54,793 nt of DNA from CAXBYZ01 sp963980215 (GTDB taxonomy: Bacteria > Patescibacteriota > Microgenomatia > UBA1400 > CG1-02-47-37). The position numbers and the translations under genes are program-made. Every line of letters starts with the position of its first letter. Position 1 is the stretch's first letter. Shown piece by piece: positions 6,971 to 14,725 of the stretch. A model generated the notes under the pieces. It was not told where the DNA came from. It worked only from the letters and a program-made list of their open reading frames with translations, and searched no databases. The stretch spans positions 1 to 54,793 of the forward strand of contig CAXBYZ010000004.1 of NCBI GenBank assembly GCA_963980215.1. The letters are read 5' to 3'.

Positions 6971-8482
6971 ATGAAGAGGTTTTTTAGTTGGATCCAAAAA
7001 AATGAGGGGATAATATTACTGTTACTTTTGGTGGTGGTGTTAAGAATTCCCTCTTTGTTTGAACCGTATTGGTATGGAGATGAGGGAATTTATTTAGCTT
7101 TAGGTCAGGGGTTTAAAAAGGGTTTGGTGTTTTATCGAGATATTCATGACAATAAACCTCCTCTACTTTATTTCTTGGCGTCTTTGGCAGGAAATGTGTT
7201 TTATTTTAGATTGATGTTGATGGTCTGCTTCTCTGCGGCGGTAACTTTGTTCTTTAAGTTAATGAAGTTATTGTTTCCAAAAACTCCCAAGGCTTGGTAT
7301 TTGTCAAGTTTGTTGATGATATTGTTAACCACTATAACTGAGGGAAATATTGCTAACGCTGAGATTTTTATTGTTTTGCCGGTAGTGTGGGGGTCTTTGA
7401 TTGCTTATAAGGAAACAAAGAGAGAAGTAAAAGAGCAGAAGCTAGTGAGATGGTTTTTTGCGGGACTATTATTTTCTGCCGGGTTTTTGTTAAAAGTGCC
7501 TGGATTGTTTGATTTTATGGCTGTGGTGATCTGGTTGTGGTGGTTTGAAAGCAAGTCTTTTAAGAAGTTTATTGGGGGGATTAAGGATAAGAGATTGTGG
7601 TTGATGGTTGGAGGATTTTTACTACCAATTGTAATAAGTATTGTTTACTACTTTCTTAATGGAGCTGGAGAGAGGTATTTGCGATCGGCTTTGATGCAAA
7701 ATATTGGCTACCTTGCTTCTTGGAGCACGGGCGAGCACTCGAATAGCGGTTTTGCTTCTTCTAGTGGATTGATAGTTAGAGCTGGATTGTTGTTTATATC
7801 TGTAGTTTCTTATTTGATATTTTCCAAGAAGCTTAAGCTGTCATCAGGAGCTAACTTGAGTGTGGTTTGGTTCTTGTTTGGTTTGTTTGGAGCTTTGTTG
7901 TCTGAGAGGCCGTATCCTCACTACTTGATACAGCCGATTGTGCCCTTGGCTATTTTAATTAGTTACTTTTTGTTTGGGAGAAGAAAGGTGATGAAGCTTG
8001 TAGTTTTTGGAGTTGGATTGATTTCTGGGTTTTATTATTATCAAATTAAGTTTTGGTACTACCCTATTGTGCCTTATTATAAAAATTATATTGAGTACTC
8101 TTTGGGTAGGAAGAGTGTTGATGAGTACAGAAACTATTTTGACTGGAGAGTGACGCAGACATACAAGGTGGCTGAGTATGTAAAAGAAAGTACGGTTGAG
8201 TCTGACCGATTGTTTATATGGGGAGATGAGCCTTATATTTACCCCTTGACCGATCGACTACCTATTGGTCGATACACAGTGGCTTATCATGTGGTTGATT
8301 TTAATGGATTTGATGAGACTTTAATTGCTTTTGATAAGTTTAAGCCGAAAGTGGTGATAGTAATGGAGTATGAGAAAAGGCCTTTTCCAGAACTTAAAGC
8401 AAGATTGATGACTGATTATGTATTGATAAAAAAAATTGATCAAGGGTTGATATATCGTCGGGTTAATGGAATTGAAAAATGA
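6971..8482 (+). CDS. ArnT/PMT-like membrane glycosyltransferase (GT39/83-type)
   Basis: A 503-residue polytopic protein with around ten transmembrane helices. The first extracytoplasmic loop carries the GT-C catalytic signature WYGDEGIYLALGQGF (residues 34-48) and HDNKPPLLY, which is the classic DE-x-x-Y ... H-x-K-P-P-L pattern of PMT_2/ArnT enzymes. These move a sugar from a polyprenyl-phosphate carrier to an acceptor outside the membrane. The short C-terminal soluble tail (from about residue 395) is extracytoplasmic. It shares an operon with GT2, WecA-like and UbiA-like genes that could supply its lipid-linked sugar donor. The acceptor is unknown. Confidence 0.8.
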   Translation: MKRFFSWIQKNEGIILLLLLVVVLRIPSLFEPYWYGDEGIYLALGQGFKKGLVFYRDIHDNKPPLLYFLASLAGNVFYFRLMLMVCFSAAVTLFFKLMKLLFPKTPKAWYLSSLLMILLTTITEGNIANAEIFIVLPVVWGSLIAYKETKREVKEQKLVRWFFAGLLFSAGFLLKVPGLFDFMAVVIWLWWFESKSFKKFIGGIKDKRLWLMVGGFLLPIVISIVYYFLNGAGERYLRSALMQNIGYLASWSTGEHSNSGFASSSGLIVRAGLLFISVVSYLIFSKKLKLSSGANLSVVWFLFGLFGALLSERPYPHYLIQPIVPLAILISYFLFGRRKVMKLVVFGVGLISGFYYYQIKFWYYPIVPYYKNYIEYSLGRKSVDEYRNYFDWRVTQTYKVAEYVKESTVESDRLFIWGDEPYIYPLTDRLPIGRYTVAYHVVDFNGFDETLIAFDKFKPKVVIVMEYEKRPFPELKARLMTDYVLIKKIDQGLIYRRVNGIEK

Positions 8483-8889
8483 AGAAGACAAAACAAATAA
8501 AAATATTCCCATCAAAGAAACCAAGCTTTGGTTTGATAAAATCTCAGATTGATAGCTTGGTGCTTGACTCTGTGTCTAGATTGGCTATGAGGATTGGTTT
8601 TGTTGGTTTGGGTTTAAGCGTTGTTATTTTGGCCTTCTATTGGTTAAGGTTGCCCCCGGAAGTTCCTCTTTTGTTTAGTAAGCCTTACGGAGAGAGCCAA
8701 CTGATATCTGTTTGGGGTTTGGGGTTGTTGCCAGGTTTTAGTTTATTGGTTTTGGTGATTTGTGTGAGTTGGGCGGGACAAGCGCTGGAGGAAGATAAAT
8801 TGATGGCACAACTACTTTCTTGGATTGGTGGGGTGGTGGCAATAATGAATCTTATTACTTTGATAAAAGTTGTAGGTTTGGTGGTGTGA
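8479..8889 (+). CDS. Small membrane protein, DUF1648-like
   Basis: A 136-residue protein with an N-terminal cytoplasmic segment and three hydrophobic helices (about 38-57, 72-95, 112-134). The loop LPPEVPLLFSKPYGES resembles the LP-x-x-I-P-x-H-F-x-x-x-G motif of DUF1648 membrane proteins, but this is a weak call. It overlaps the preceding GT by 4 nt (ATGA) and the following gene by 1 nt (TGATG), so it is clearly part of the polysaccharide operon. Its function is unknown. Confidence 0.6.
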   Translation: MKKTKQIKIFPSKKPSFGLIKSQIDSLVLDSVSRLAMRIGFVGLGLSVVILAFYWLRLPPEVPLLFSKPYGESQLISVWGLGLLPGFSLLVLVICVSWAGQALEEDKLMAQLLSWIGGVVAIMNLITLIKVVGLVV

Positions 8890-9983
8890 TGGAAATACTT
8901 CAATTAATTAAAGTGTTTGGTTTTAGTTTTTTTACTTCAGTGTTGATTGTTCCAGTAGTTATTTATATCTATAAAAAACTTGGCTGGCTGGATGATCCTA
9001 AAAAACAGAATCATCCAAAAGTGGTTCATAAGTACCCAGTACCCAGAGGTGGTGGGGTGGCAGTTTTCTTGGTAATCTTGATAAGTAGTTTAATTTTTTT
9101 ACCCCTAGATAAACATTTGGTGGGAATATTGCTTGGGGGGCTACTTCTAGCTATCGTGGGAGTCTGGGATGATGTGAAGAATATAAACCCCTACTTGAGG
9201 CTCGGGCTTGGGTTTTTGGCGGCCGGTTTGGTAGTGGGGGTAGGAATTGGAGTGCCTTATATTAGTAATCCTTTTTCTTCTGGAGCAGTGATAAATTTGA
9301 GCCAACCTCAAGTCCAAATTTTTTTGCTGAGAAAAGTAAGAACAATCTGGATATGGGCAGACTTAATGGCATTGTTTTGGATTGTTTCAACGATGAATTT
9401 TGTTAACTGGTCAAAGGGTTTAGATGGACAGCTGCCTGGAATTGTGGTGGTAGCGGCGAGTGTAATTGGATTGTTGAGTTTGAGGTTTGTTGATGATGTG
9501 ACTCAATGGCCGGTAATTCTATTGGCATTTATCGTAGCCGCTAGTTATTTGGGGTTATTGTTGTTTAATTTTTATCCACAAAAAATTATGCCTGGGTATG
9601 GTGGCGGGGCTTTAGCTGGATATTTTCTGGCCGTGTTGTCTATTTTATCTGGAGCAAAGGTAGCTACAGCTATTTTGGTTTTAGGAATTCCAATAATGGA
9701 TGCTTTGTACAGTATTTTAAGAAGAGTTTTTCAGGGTAATTCTCCATTTTGGGGAGATCGAGGACACCTACATCATCGGCTTCTTGATTTTGGCTGGGGG
9801 AAAAGACGGGTAGCGGTGTTTTATTGGCTTGTCTCAGGATTTTTAGGATTTTTAGCTCTTAATTTGAATGCTAAACAAAAAATGTATACAATCGTTCTGA
9901 TAGCAATTTTTGTTGGAGCCTTACTGGTATGGTTAAGTACTTATACGAGCTTTTTAAAGAAGCAAGACCTAGACAGGTCTTAA
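8889..9983 (+). CDS. WecA/TagO-type polyprenyl-phosphate GlcNAc-1-phosphate transferase
   Basis: A 364-residue member of the MraY/WecA family with about ten transmembrane helices. Visible motifs are the first Asp pair in WLDDPKK, GVWDDVKNINPYLR (DDxx), NFVNWSKGLDGQLPG (NxxNxxDGxDG) and the GDRGHLHHRLL His-rich loop, which is diagnostic of the WecA/TagO branch rather than MraY. It should transfer a sugar-1-phosphate from a UDP-sugar to undecaprenyl phosphate, starting a lipid-linked glycan. I use the ATG at 8889, which overlaps the upstream stop by one base. The 3' end overlaps the next gene by 55 nt. Confidence 0.88.
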   Translation: MEILQLIKVFGFSFFTSVLIVPVVIYIYKKLGWLDDPKKQNHPKVVHKYPVPRGGGVAVFLVILISSLIFLPLDKHLVGILLGGLLLAIVGVWDDVKNINPYLRLGLGFLAAGLVVGVGIGVPYISNPFSSGAVINLSQPQVQIFLLRKVRTIWIWADLMALFWIVSTMNFVNWSKGLDGQLPGIVVVAASVIGLLSLRFVDDVTQWPVILLAFIVAASYLGLLLFNFYPQKIMPGYGGGALAGYFLAVLSILSGAKVATAILVLGIPIMDALYSILRRVFQGNSPFWGDRGHLHHRLLDFGWGKRRVAVFYWLVSGFLGFLALNLNAKQKMYTIVLIAIFVGALLVWLSTYTSFLKKQDLDRS

Positions 9984-10855
9984 AAAATTTAAGTTTATAT
10001 ACTGGATTGGTTTTCTCTGGTTGGTTGTTTCAATTTGACAAGTTGGTGACGGTGACCTTGGCAATGATTTATTTTTCGATATTAACCTCGAGTGTTTATA
10101 TCCTGAATGATATTGTTGATCTTAAATCAGACAAGAAACATCCTTATAAAAAAAATAGGCCAATTGCTTCTGGAAGATTGCCAGTGGAAGTAGCTTTGTT
10201 TGTGTGTTTGGGTGGATTTTTTATAAGCTTTGCTCTTGGATGGGGTTTATCTTTTTTCTTGTTTTTAACGATGTTGGCCTACTTTGTCTTACAAGTAATC
10301 TACACAAATTTTTTGAAGCATGAGCCGATTATTGACGTAATGATAATTTCTCTTGGTTTTATTTTAAGGGTTTATGCTGGAGCTTTGGTGATAGGAGCCC
10401 ATATCAATGTGTGGTTGTTGTTGTGCATTATTTCTTTTTCACTATTTTTGGCTATTGGAAAAAGAAGAAGTGAGTTGACTTTACTTCAAGGAAAAATAGG
10501 AAGCAGAAAAGTGTTAGGGAGATATCCGGAAAAACTTTTGGATATTTATACTTCGATGTTTGCTAACACGACCTGGTTAACTTATACTCTGTTTACTTTT
10601 ATGTTTCCGGCTTTTTCTTTTTCGGGAAAGGCTTTAACTTTGCTTAATGATTTACCCAAAACTTTTCGATCTGAAAAGTGGCTGATGCTGACTATTCCTC
10701 TGGTGATTTACGGAGTGATGAGGTACCTACATCTAATTTATGAGAAAAATGAAGGGGAGTCTCCTGCTAAGATATTAACTTCTGATAAACCAATGCTCAT
10801 AACTGTAGGAGTTTGGGGGTTATTGGTGGTGGGTATTTTGTATGGACTTAACTAG
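9929..10855 (+). CDS. UbiA-family prenyltransferase, decaprenyl-phosphate phosphoribosyltransferase-like
   Basis: A 308-residue intramembrane UbiA-fold enzyme. The N-terminal EARPRQVLKNLSLY and the first Asp motif NDIVDLKSDKKHPYKKNRPIASG match decaprenyl-phosphate 5-phosphoribosyltransferase, which moves phosphoribose from PRPP onto a polyprenyl phosphate. The product would be a lipid-linked pentose donor for the GT-C enzymes upstream (inference). The start lies 55 nt inside the wecA-like gene in another frame. GGAG at 9915-9918 is a usable ribosome site, and no later start would keep the RPRQ motif, so the long overlap is probably real. The gene ends 1 nt before the convergent lipoprotein gene. 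Confidence 0.82.
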   Translation: MVKYLYELFKEARPRQVLKNLSLYTGLVFSGWLFQFDKLVTVTLAMIYFSILTSSVYILNDIVDLKSDKKHPYKKNRPIASGRLPVEVALFVCLGGFFISFALGWGLSFFLFLTMLAYFVLQVIYTNFLKHEPIIDVMIISLGFILRVYAGALVIGAHINVWLLLCIISFSLFLAIGKRRSELTLLQGKIGSRKVLGRYPEKLLDIYTSMFANTTWLTYTLFTFMFPAFSFSGKALTLLNDLPKTFRSEKWLMLTIPLVIYGVMRYLHLIYEKNEGESPAKILTSDKPMLITVGVWGLLVVGILYGLN

Positions 10856-10856
10856 G

Positions 10857-11762
10857 TTACTCAAATTTTTCAGCGTACTTGCCTGAAATCCAGCCTTCTT
10901 TGCCGGCTTCATACTCGATTTGATACCAACCGGAATCGGTGTCTACTAGAGGAAAAGTGTCACCGTGATCAACTTTAGTAAGTTCTTCTGATCCAGTGGA
11001 GGCTTCTTCTCGAACCCTAACCCAACCAGCATCTGGAGAGTTGATCTCTACATATGGTCTGGCCAACTCTTCTCCGTCTGCTTTGGGTTTGGGTGAAGAT
11101 TTTGGAGTGGCCTTAGGAGTTGCTTTGGGACTAGTTGTTGGGGAAGCTGAAGGAGTGGCTTCTTGGTCTTTTTCTACTATTACCGGAGTTTCTCCTTCCT
11201 CTCTTGAAAGTTGAACAGAGGCAATGAGTTTGTTGCCTTTGACTGTTTTGGCTTTGATGGTTTTTTGATTAAAACCTGGAGAGGTGATAACTAAAACGTG
11301 GTCACCTTCGGAAATATTATCGATAGATAAAGGGGCAAAACCTCGAGGTTCTCCGTCTAGATTAACTACAGCTCCATCTGGAGTAGAGACAACAGAAATA
11401 GAAGAGGCGCTTTTGTCTGCAAGAGGTTCAAATGAGAGGATTTCTCCTGAAGAAGAGTCGGCAGTAAGACCAAGTTCTCTGTTAACTACGGTTAGAATGC
11501 CTGGGCTTAAAGTAATTCTTCCCTCCCAAGGGTTTAAAGCTTGACCGGTGGATTCAGGAACTATTTTTAAGACGTACTGGCCACTTTTTAGTTTTTCGTT
11601 GTAGTAGGGGGTTTGGCCCAAATGCTCACCGTCCAGAAAGATGGTGGCTTTAGGGGTGGTGGTAACAGAAAGGGCTGATTTTTTACCTCCTGGCAAGATA
11701 GAGCAACCAGAAAGAAGTAAGGGGAAAGCTAGGAGAAATATATATTTTAGTAAGCGATTCAT
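10857..11762 (-). CDS. Lipoprotein with PEGA and SH3 domains
   Basis: A 301-residue secreted lipoprotein. The signal peptide ends in the lipobox LLSGC (Cys20). Two PEGA repeats follow (about 33-105 and 121-192, seen as ATIFLDGEHLGQTPY and AVVNLDGEPRGFAPL), then a low-complexity linker rich in TPKA/SPKP (about 200-230), then a bacterial SH3 domain at the C-terminus (VRVREEAS ... GWYQIEYEAGKEGWIS). SH3 domains of this type bind cell wall or peptides, so a surface or envelope role is likely. The 3' end is one base from the convergent UbiA-like gene. Confidence 0.85.
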   Translation of the reverse strand: MNRLLKYIFLLAFPLLLSGCSILPGGKKSALSVTTTPKATIFLDGEHLGQTPYYNEKLKSGQYVLKIVPESTGQALNPWEGRITLSPGILTVVNRELGLTADSSSGEILSFEPLADKSASSISVVSTPDGAVVNLDGEPRGFAPLSIDNISEGDHVLVITSPGFNQKTIKAKTVKGNKLIASVQLSREEGETPVIVEKDQEATPSASPTTSPKATPKATPKSSPKPKADGEELARPYVEINSPDAGWVRVREEASTGSEELTKVDHGDTFPLVDTDSGWYQIEYEAGKEGWISGKYAEKFE

Positions 11763-11771
11763 CTCAAGGAG

Positions 11772-11799
11772 ATTCTATCAAAATAAAGCAATTATTACA
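11772..11799 (-). promoter_or_regulatory. Promoter of the PEGA lipoprotein
   Basis: On the minus strand, TTGTAA (11795-11800 region), a 17-bp spacer and TAGAAT (11772-11777) precede the ATG at 11762 by 9 nt, giving a very short leader. Confidence 0.5.
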
Positions 11800-11809
11800 A
11801 TAATTCTGG

Positions 11810-11815
11810 TAGAAT
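11810..11815 (+). promoter_or_regulatory. -10 element of the tRNA-Cys gene
   Basis: TAGAAT ends 9 nt before the first tRNA base, the usual distance for a start a few bases upstream of the mature 5' end. No strong -35 is visible. Confidence 0.4.
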
Positions 11816-11824
11816 AGAGGTTAT

Positions 11825-11899
11825 GGCCTAGTGGCGAAGTGGAAACGCGGCTGTCTGCAAAACAGCTATGCGTCGGTTCGATTCCGACCTAGGCCTCCA
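11825..11899 (+). tRNA. tRNA-Cys (GCA)
   Basis: A complete 75-base cloverleaf. The acceptor stem GGCCTAG pairs with CTAGGCC, and the discriminator is U, as expected for tRNA-Cys. The anticodon stem GCTGT/ACAGC holds the loop CTGCAAA with anticodon GCA. The T arm is GTCGG-TTCGATT-CCGAC. The 3' CCA is encoded (11897-11899). It is the only tRNA gene I find in the window. Confidence 0.96.
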
Positions 11900-11902
11900 T
11901 TA

Positions 11903-11930
11903 TTGACATTATAGGTTGTTGTGGTATACT
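11903..11930 (+). promoter_or_regulatory. Promoter of the M23 peptidase leader
   Basis: TTGACA (11903-11908), a 16-bp spacer and TATACT (11925-11930). The start of transcription should be near 11937, just before the hairpin at 11940. Confidence 0.7.
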
Positions 11931-11939
11931 ACTTGATAG

Positions 11940-11966
11940 TCCTTGCAAAAACGCGAGGATTTTTTT
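11940..11966 (+). terminator. Intrinsic-terminator-like hairpin at the start of the M23 leader (possible attenuator)
   Basis: TCCTTGC (11940-11946) pairs over all 7 bases with GCGAGGA (11953-11959, one G-T), with a six-base loop, and is followed by seven T (11960-11966). It starts only about 3 nt after the predicted transcription start. A second hairpin ATGGCT/AGCCAT (11967-11983) lies just before the M23 start codon and contains a tiny ATG-GCT-GAA-TAA reading frame. Confidence 0.55.
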
Positions 11967-11986
11967 ATGGCTGAATAAGCCATAAG

Positions 11987-12706
11987 ATGAAACGAAACTT
12001 ATTTTTGTTTTTAAAACTACTGGCAAGTTGGTTGGTTTTGACCTTCTGGTCAGCCTTGCTAGCTACTGTTATGTTCCCCTATCAGGTCTTTAGAGTTTTT
12101 GTGCCGAAACGAAAACCTGGCAGACCGGGTGGGAGTTTATTGTCTAAATTCTTTAAACAAGCTTTTGAGAATAAGAAAACCAAGAAGTTTGTTGGAGTAG
12201 GTTTAACGGTTGTGATTATGTTTTTTGGGTTGATGGGTAATATCTTGGCAGCTAATACTAGTGTAGCTAATGAACCAACTTTGATAGCTAGCCCAAACGC
12301 AAATATTTTAACCATGACGACTCTTCAAAAACCATTTCATGGGGTAGTGGCTCAAGGGTATCATAGCTTTCACAAGGCTATTGATGTTTTGTCACCTGTG
12401 GGTACTGAGATTAGGCCGATTGCTGCTGGAGTGGTAACTGAAGCTCAATTTGGCAGATTAGGATGGGGTACAACTTTAGTGATTGAACATGATGGAGGCT
12501 TAGTTTCCAGGTATGCTCACTTAAAAGAGATGAAGGTAATTGAGGGAGAGAGAGTTTCTGCCACACAAGCAATTGGGACTGTTGGAATGACGGGTTGGAC
12601 AACTGGACCACATTTACACTTAGAGATTTATCTGGGTGGAAGAGCGATTGACCCTTTGAGTGTGTTGCCTAGTTTTGATCCGGTAAAACTAGCTCGGGTA
12701 CGGTAA
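11987..12706 (+). CDS. M23-family metallopeptidase (LytM domain), membrane-anchored
   Basis: A 239-residue protein with two hydrophobic segments (about 5-34 and 68-90) and a C-terminal LytM/M23 zinc peptidase domain. The metal ligands are visible: H129 and D133 in HKAID, and H209/H211 in HLHLE, with H178 in YAHLKE as the catalytic His. It should cut peptide cross-links of the cell wall during growth or division. It has its own promoter and a structured 5' leader with a terminator-like hairpin, suggesting that expression is attenuated. The basic linker KRKPGRPGG lies between the membrane segments. Confidence 0.88.
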   Translation: MKRNLFLFLKLLASWLVLTFWSALLATVMFPYQVFRVFVPKRKPGRPGGSLLSKFFKQAFENKKTKKFVGVGLTVVIMFFGLMGNILAANTSVANEPTLIASPNANILTMTTLQKPFHGVVAQGYHSFHKAIDVLSPVGTEIRPIAAGVVTEAQFGRLGWGTTLVIEHDGGLVSRYAHLKEMKVIEGERVSATQAIGTVGMTGWTTGPHLHLEIYLGGRAIDPLSVLPSFDPVKLARVR

Positions 12707-12842
12707 GCAAATTAATTTCTCCGGCTTGCTGGCGATTGGCTGAGAAGAGAGAGATGCCTAGAATAGCGAGGCTTAAAATTAGCAAAGTGATTGAGGTAAG
12801 AATTCCTAGAAAATATTTGTGGAGTTTTTTTAGTTGTAACAT
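12669..12842 (-). CDS. Small single-pass membrane protein (57 aa)
   Basis: A short frame of 57 residues beginning MLQLKKLHKYFLGILTSITL, with a basic N-terminus and one long hydrophobic helix (about 12-34). It starts 3 nt after the stop of the SDR gene on the same strand and its 3' end overlaps the convergent M23 gene by 38 bp. The clean charge-then-helix pattern and operon spacing make it plausible, but there is no recognisable domain. It could be a chance frame. Confidence 0.4.
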   Translation of the reverse strand: MLQLKKLHKYFLGILTSITLLILSLAILGISLFSANRQQAGEINLLTVPELVLPDQN

Positions 12843-12845
12843 TTA

Positions 12846-13553
12846 TTAGTATTCTACCCTAATTTCATGAATCCAAATTTTTGGAGGACGAGACAATATA
12901 TAGACAATGGTGTCGGCTAGATCTGCTGGATTAGTGAATTTTTCAAGAGGTGGGGTTTCTCCAGTTTTATGAAACATTTGAGTGTTGGTGCCACTTTGAT
13001 AAATTCCTGCAACCCTAATATGAGTGCCTTTAAGGTCGGCTTTTAGGGTTTCAGTAAAGCCTCTAACACCCCACTTACTAGCAGTGTAGACTGATTGACC
13101 AGCCTGAGCGGTGACACCAGATTTTGAAGAGACGTTGATGATGGCAGCGTCTTTTTGTGTTTTGAGGTGAGGCAAAATAAGATTGGTGGCGTGGATTAAA
13201 GAGGTTAAATTGGTTTGAATAACGTCGTCAATAATTACTGGCTTAACTTTTTCAATAGGCATCATTTTTTGCCAAATGCCAGCACAGTTGATTAAGATAT
13301 TAATTTGCTTGAAGTCTTTGGCAATAGATTTTATGGTTTGAGTTAGTTTTTCGGTGTTGCGAATATCACAAGGGTAGGCTTGAACTTTTTTGGCACCAAG
13401 CTTGCTGGCTTGTTTGGCAACTTCTTTTAAGTTTGATTCTGTTCGACTAATTAAAGCAAGGTTTGTGCCTTGTTTGGCTAGTTTTAGGGCAATTTGTTTG
13501 CCAATACCCTGACTAGCTCCGGTAATAATGGCGGTTTTGTTTTTTAAGTTCAT
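12846..13553 (-). CDS. Short-chain dehydrogenase/reductase
   Basis: A 235-residue classical SDR. The NAD(P)-binding motif is TGASQGIG near residues 11-18, NCAG near 89-92, the catalytic Ser is in NVSSKSG and the catalytic pair is YTASK (Tyr/Lys) near 157-161. It should oxidise or reduce a small alcohol/ketone; the substrate is unknown. The start overlaps the stop of the fic gene by 4 nt (ATGA), so both form one transcript. Confidence 0.85.
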   Translation of the reverse strand: MNLKNKTAIITGASQGIGKQIALKLAKQGTNLALISRTESNLKEVAKQASKLGAKKVQAYPCDIRNTEKLTQTIKSIAKDFKQINILINCAGIWQKMMPIEKVKPVIIDDVIQTNLTSLIHATNLILPHLKTQKDAAIINVSSKSGVTAQAGQSVYTASKWGVRGFTETLKADLKGTHIRVAGIYQSGTNTQMFHKTGETPPLEKFTNPADLADTIVYILSRPPKIWIHEIRVEY

Positions 13554-14551
13554 AGTTTGTTTTTAATTTCTTTAATTGTATATCTTTTTTGCTTAAGTTG
13601 GCGAATTTTTTTAATTTGTTTAATCATGCTTGAGTCGTAAAGCTGGTAGCCACCGTTTGAGTGACTGCTGACAGTGAGTAAGCTTTGAGTTGTCCAGAAC
13701 CTAATAGTAGAAACTGTTTCTTTTGAGGCTTTAGCTAATTGACCAATTTTAAGTAAAGGTGAAGGTTTTTTGCTTGAAGGTTCCGAACTAAATTTCGGAA
13801 AGTTCGGAACCCGCGGAACTCTGGCGGACAGATAAATATCTAAAGAATTATTGACTGATTGGTAAATTAATTTATAGTAGCTGTCCAAGCTACCGCCTAT
13901 CTGAGCGGTTTCTAAAGATTTTAGATAGGCAAGTCTATTTGTTAGCTTAATAATAATAGGCGGATAGCCTGCTTTAATTAAGAAAAGGTTCATTAGTAGT
14001 CTAGCGGTGCGACCATTTCCGTCTGCAAAAGGGTGAATAGTAACCAAGTGATAGTGAGCATCAGCGGCTAGCTTAACTGGATGAAGTGATTTATTTAAGT
14101 TAATTTTGTGAACAAATTTGGTCATTAAGGTTTTGATTTTTGTTGGATTAGGCATGATGACTCTGGATCCAGCAATTCTAACGGCAGTGCTTCTGTATCT
14201 ACCAGCACTTTGATCGTCTATTTTTGAGAGAATTATTTGGTGAAGATCTAAAATGTCATTTTCTTTTAGAGTGTAGTTTTTTTTAGCAAGAGAATAAACA
14301 TAATCCAAGGCTTGGGCATGATTAGTGGCTTCTAGGTGTTCTTTTAAAGATTTACCGTTAACAGTGATGCCTTTATCTAAAACTATCGCAGTTTGCTGTC
14401 GTGAAAGAGTATTACCCTCAATAGCGTTTGAGGTGTAGGTTAACTCGACTCTAAGCCAATCCTTAAGGTTTCTAGATAGATCCTTTGGAAGAGGCTTGGC
14501 CTGATCGAGTTTTTTCTTTTTATCGTCAATAATCTTAAGCAGGTTTTTCAT
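13550..14551 (-). CDS. Fic domain protein with C-terminal MerR-type helix-turn-helix
   Basis: A 333-residue protein. The Fic domain shows the N-terminal inhibitory helix (TSNAIEGN near 41-48, the S/T-x-x-x-E-G/N motif of self-inhibited Fic enzymes) and the active site HPFADGNGRTAR near 173-184, which transfers AMP from ATP to target proteins. The C-terminal 70 residues (LKIGQLAKASKETVSTIRFW ... GGYQLYD) form a MerR-like DNA-binding domain. The join between the domains (about 248-259, FPKFSSEPS) is encoded by a family-A palindromic element. A strong promoter lies immediately upstream, so the protein may regulate its own gene (inference). Confidence 0.85.
   Translation of the reverse strand: MKNLLKIIDDKKKKLDQAKPLPKDLSRNLKDWLRVELTYTSNAIEGNTLSRQQTAIVLDKGITVNGKSLKEHLEATNHAQALDYVYSLAKKNYTLKENDILDLHQIILSKIDDQSAGRYRSTAVRIAGSRVIMPNPTKIKTLMTKFVHKINLNKSLHPVKLAADAHYHLVTIHPFADGNGRTARLLMNLFLIKAGYPPIIIKLTNRLAYLKSLETAQIGGSLDSYYKLIYQSVNNSLDIYLSARVPRVPNFPKFSSEPSSKKPSPLLKIGQLAKASKETVSTIRFWTTQSLLTVSSHSNGGYQLYDSSMIKQIKKIRQLKQKRYTIKEIKNKL
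13777..13811. repeat. Family-A palindromic element in the fic interdomain linker
   Basis: GGTTCCGAACT and AGTTCGGAACC arms around a short AT-rich core (AAATTTCGGA). It carries the TTGAAGGTTCCGAACTA left border shared with the copies at 23139 and 33084. It is read in frame in fic. Confidence 0.85.
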
Positions 14552-14561
14552 TCTAGTGTGA

Positions 14562-14590
14562 AGTATAAAGTATTACTTAATGGTTGTCAA
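14562..14590 (-). promoter_or_regulatory. Promoter of fic-SDR operon
   Basis: On the minus strand: TTGACA (14585-14590), a 17-bp spacer and TATACT (14562-14567). The ATG at 14551 is 10 nt after the -10, leaving almost no leader. Confidence 0.7.
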
Positions 14591-14629
14591 ATTAAAAATA
14601 ATTGACGGGGACCTGTCATAAGGTACCAA

Positions 14630-14658
14630 AAACCCCTCCGATGTGCTCGGAGGGGTTT
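14630..14658 (-). terminator. Intrinsic terminator of groESL
   Basis: A perfect 12-bp stem, AAACCCCTCCGA (14630-14641) with TCGGAGGGGTTT (14647-14658), and a 5-base loop. On the minus strand it is followed by a T-run (the As at 14628-14632), matching the groEL direction; a T-rich stretch on the other side would allow bidirectional use. Confidence 0.85.
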
Positions 14659-14675
14659 GAGATTTTTTAACTTGC

Positions 14676-14713
14676 AAGGTTCTGAACTCGAACTTCTTTT
14701 GAAGTTCGGAACC
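14676..14713. repeat. Family-A palindromic element between groEL and its terminator
   Basis: GGTTCTGAACT and AGTTCGGAACC arms pair with one G-T, around an inner AACTTC-tttt-GAAGTT hairpin. It lies 12 nt after the groEL stop, inside the predicted 3' UTR. The flank AACGA after the right arm is shared with copies at 23382 and 24054. Confidence 0.8.
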
Positions 14714-14725
14714 AACGAACTTTGC

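Noticed and set aside
8211..8275. Palindrome around GACCGATCGACTACC in the GT39-type gene
   Set aside because: The inverted repeat is short and imperfect and has no similarity to the other element families.
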